NCBI GenBank assembly: GCA_036852015.1
Contig: JAANDG010000442.1
Location: forward strand, 1 to 64,000
Direction: 5' to 3'
Origin: Pelodera strongyloides
Lineage: Eukaryota > Nematoda > Chromadorea > Rhabditida > Rhabditidae
DNA length: 64,000 nucleotides
Below the pieces are notes generated by a model that did no database searches, was not told where the DNA came from, and saw only the letters and a program-made list of their open reading frames with translations. Shown here one piece after another: positions 62,101 to 64,000 of this stretch; position 1 is the first letter of the stretch, and each line of letters opens with the position of its first letter. The translations under genes were made by a program, and so were the position numbers.

Positions 62101-63951
62101 TTTGTAATATCCTAATATCGGGACATATTACGTTTACATTTTTTACTATCCTTGCGTCTTACGACTTACGACGCACACGTGTCCCTTAGGCTGACCATAT
62201 GACTGGGACCATTTCATTTCATTGGGAACAGCTTTATTGTTGGAGAGGATATGATCAGGTGTTAGGTCATAGGTGTACTCTACCAGGGTAACGTACTTGA
62301 CGCAAAAACAGTCGTAATCAATAAAAATCGGAGAGAGAGAGAGAGAGAGAGACGAATGAAGGAGATATATTATTAGAGATGTGGAGAAGGAGAGAAAAGG
62401 AGAGGGGACAAAAGAGGAAATCTATGTGAAACTAACCGATAGAACAACAGGGATAGCCTAATATGTTCCTACTGAATCATTTCGTTCACAGTCCTCTTGA
62501 TTAGTCAAAGATCCAAAATTACGGCACTTCAACGGCAAGCCAAGGATTTGCACCTTCTTCACGTAAAAACTGATATTTGGCTTTGGAAAAAAACATAAGA
62601 TAGAGAGAGGACGAGAGTGTGTGAGAGAGAGAGAAAGAGAGAGAGAAAGAGAGTGAGAGACAGAGCAAAGGGGTTCTGCTTCTTTCTCACGTGCATTTTA
62701 GTTGTTTTTGCAATAGAGCAAAAAGATCGTATTCACTGTCACCGTTCCCTCGCACAGAGTAACACCTGAAGGGACGGCACTCTCGAACGGATAACTACAG
62801 TAGACACACTTGATGTCACGAATAGGCACAACAGGGGGTGAACAAAGTGTCATCGATCAATAAATACAATAAATTGATCGATCGATCGATATAATCAGTT
62901 AAACACGATAAACACGATAAACAGACATGAAAAAAGATGTCATAGAATTGTACGGAAGTAAATCATATCGTTGGATATCATCAGTGGGAAACACGATATA
63001 CATGGACACAGGTTCTATAGCTATAGGATACAGATACAGTAGTACTAAATCATACTGTCTTAGGATTTACTAAATCCAAAAGAACCCACCTGTGAATATA
63101 CTCTTCTATTTGCGCTGCACTGTCCGGTGTGGACTGTAGATGAATATCGAGAAAACCCGTTAATGTGTAATTTGTCTGAAATTAAAGGGAAATCAATCAT
63201 TGTTAAACTTTTACACAAATTATGAGAGGCAACGCAAAAAAAACTGTTCGATAAAGAACGTCATTAAACGTGCACTAACAATAAGGCTAGTTTTCCATAC
63301 TACTAAGTAAGGTAAAGTAAGTTGGAGAAAAACGCGACTTGGGGTCTATATCCTAGATGTATTCTAGACCTTAGAACGCACCGTAGAACCTAATACAACC
63401 AAAAACTCTCTACTCGTCGCCGAATGCTCAGGACCTCTGCGGAACAAGTCATAGGCTTTAAAATCCTGCATTGAACCAATCTTGGAGTACGTTCTTGTAG
63501 CTAAAAGATTTATTTATTCATTAAAAAACGTTACCTGAAATGCCTTGACCCCGTCATACGGTATGTTATGTTCGGCTCGACACTCAGGACATTTTAGAAT
63601 CCGATGAAGGGAATCTGCACAACTTTCCAGACATGGATGGCAGAAAGTGTGCTGACAGGGAAGGAGTTTTGGTTGTCTGCAAGGCAAGATATACATTAAA
63701 CTGGAAACTGAAAAAGCCTCATTGAATCAAAATATGTTAGCTGGATTGGATGTGGTGACATAACTTTCCAATGCACATATTTACACAAACTGAATTCCAA
63801 TTTGCAATTCAGACAGTAGCACTTCGACGTAAAAAGCTTACTTGTATCTATCCAAACAGATGGGACAAGTGAGAAGTTGTTCGATTTTTTCGAGTGGATT
63901 CACGAAATCTGGAGGCCGTTGACTGGGAGATGTTTGCATCATTTGACGGAT
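53182..63951 (-). CDS. nhl-1: TRIM-NHL protein, NHL-1-like (5' end outside window)
   Basis: Fifteen exons give 1048 aa in the window: 63951-63842, 63676-63535, 63175-63090, 61331-61263, 60867-60795, 60531-60416, 60321-60162, 59856-59773, 57963-57839, 57580-57395, 56923-55378, 54711-54586, 54141-54007, 53659-53549, 53259-53182. Order: RING (about 29-74; [21 protein letters not shown]), zinc-binding B-box (about 119-148; [20 protein letters not shown]), coiled coil (about 150-280), a long Pro/Ala/Ser- and Arg/Glu-rich linker (about 385-690), then six NHL repeats forming a C-terminal propeller (motifs [57 protein letters not shown]). Known role of the family: RING E3 ubiquitin ligases with an RNA- or protein-binding NHL platform. 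The first visible exon starts in phase 0 after TTGCAG, so at least one upstream exon is missing unless its ATG codons (residues 4-5) are the start. Most similar in architecture to C. elegans NHL-1. Confidence 0.9.
57966..59772. other. Large TRIM-NHL intron (about 1.8 kb)
   Basis: Between the 59856-59773 and 57963-57839 exons. Holds the MITE at 59330-59766. A 98-codon plus-strand open frame at 58800-59096 has no recognisable features and is not called a gene. Confidence 0.5.
59330..59766. mobile_element. MITE, TTAAAGGGACGCGGTCACC family
   Basis: Ends TTAAAGGGACGCGGTCACCG and CGGTGACCGCGTCCCTTTAA, each about 45 bp, with TTAA at both borders. Its right border lies 6 bp inside the intron, next to the 5' splice site at 59773/59772 (minus strand). 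Confidence 0.88.
60884..61064. mobile_element. MITE, AAGCGAAATACTGG family
   Basis: TTAAAGCGAAATACTGGCCG and CCGGCCAATATTTTGCTTTAA form inverted ends. Its left border is about 16 bp from the 3' splice site of the B-box exon (60867), so it supplies intron sequence near the branch region. Confidence 0.85.
61332..63089. other. Large TRIM-NHL intron with GA microsatellites
   Basis: 1.76 kb. Contains (GA)n at 62330-62352 and imperfect GA runs at 62600-62665 and a GATC-rich stretch near 62870-62890. No exon with the required phase was found. Confidence 0.6.
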
Positions 63952-64000
63952 CTGCAAATCAAGGAGACCATAACGTGCAGCTAAGCTAGACAAACCAATT

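Overview
This is animal genomic DNA, most likely from a nematode. It has no prokaryotic features. Genes are split into many short exons (about 45-200 nt) by GT-AG introns with short TTTCAG/TTTTAG acceptors. Four of the start codons lie 0-7 nt downstream of such an acceptor, which is what spliced-leader trans-splicing looks like. The protein families and the density of small inverted-repeat elements fit a rhabditid-type nematode; species cannot be read from the sequence.

Layout. 1-4580: a rearranged, partial second copy of the ELYS gene (minus strand), cut at its left edge by a tRNA-derived SINE, plus a decayed reverse-transcriptase relic. 4581-5599: the last three exons of an unrecognised plus-strand gene. 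6321-9829 (minus): TTC5-like TPR/OB protein, 10 exons, 409 aa. 10786-33519 (minus): ELYS/MEL-28-type nucleoporin, 54 exons reconstructed with consistent phase, 1954 aa, including a recent tandem exon duplication. 34142-37643 (plus): KIN17, 10 exons, 428 aa, divergent from ELYS. 38164-51538 (plus): unrecognised 1186-aa protein with Pro/Asp/Gly repeats, coiled coil and an RS domain, 33 exons, about 520 bp downstream of KIN17. 53182-63951 (minus): TRIM-NHL protein close to C. elegans NHL-1, 15 exons, 5' end outside the window.

The gene products are mostly nuclear: ELYS seeds nuclear pores on chromatin, KIN17 acts in DNA/RNA metabolism, TTC5 is a transcription cofactor and tubulin-autoregulation factor, and the RS protein is probably linked to RNA processing. 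No pathway obviously joins them. The KIN17/RS pair and the ELYS/TTC5 pair each share orientation, and their downstream members carry acceptor sites at their starts, so they are operon candidates.

Introns and spacers are full of miniature inverted-repeat transposons: a TTAAAGCGAAATACCGG family (about nine copies), a hAT-type element with an 8-bp target duplication, a PIF/Harbinger-like element, a TA-flanked 572-bp element and several near-complete hairpins. Because part of the locus is duplicated, two insertions can be dated relative to their empty sites. I found no wholly new biological system. The most interesting items are the duplicated ELYS material, the hairpin/inverted-repeat load, a diverged tandem repeat with TATA-like boxes at 21.7-22.6 kb, and the uncharacterised RS-repeat protein.
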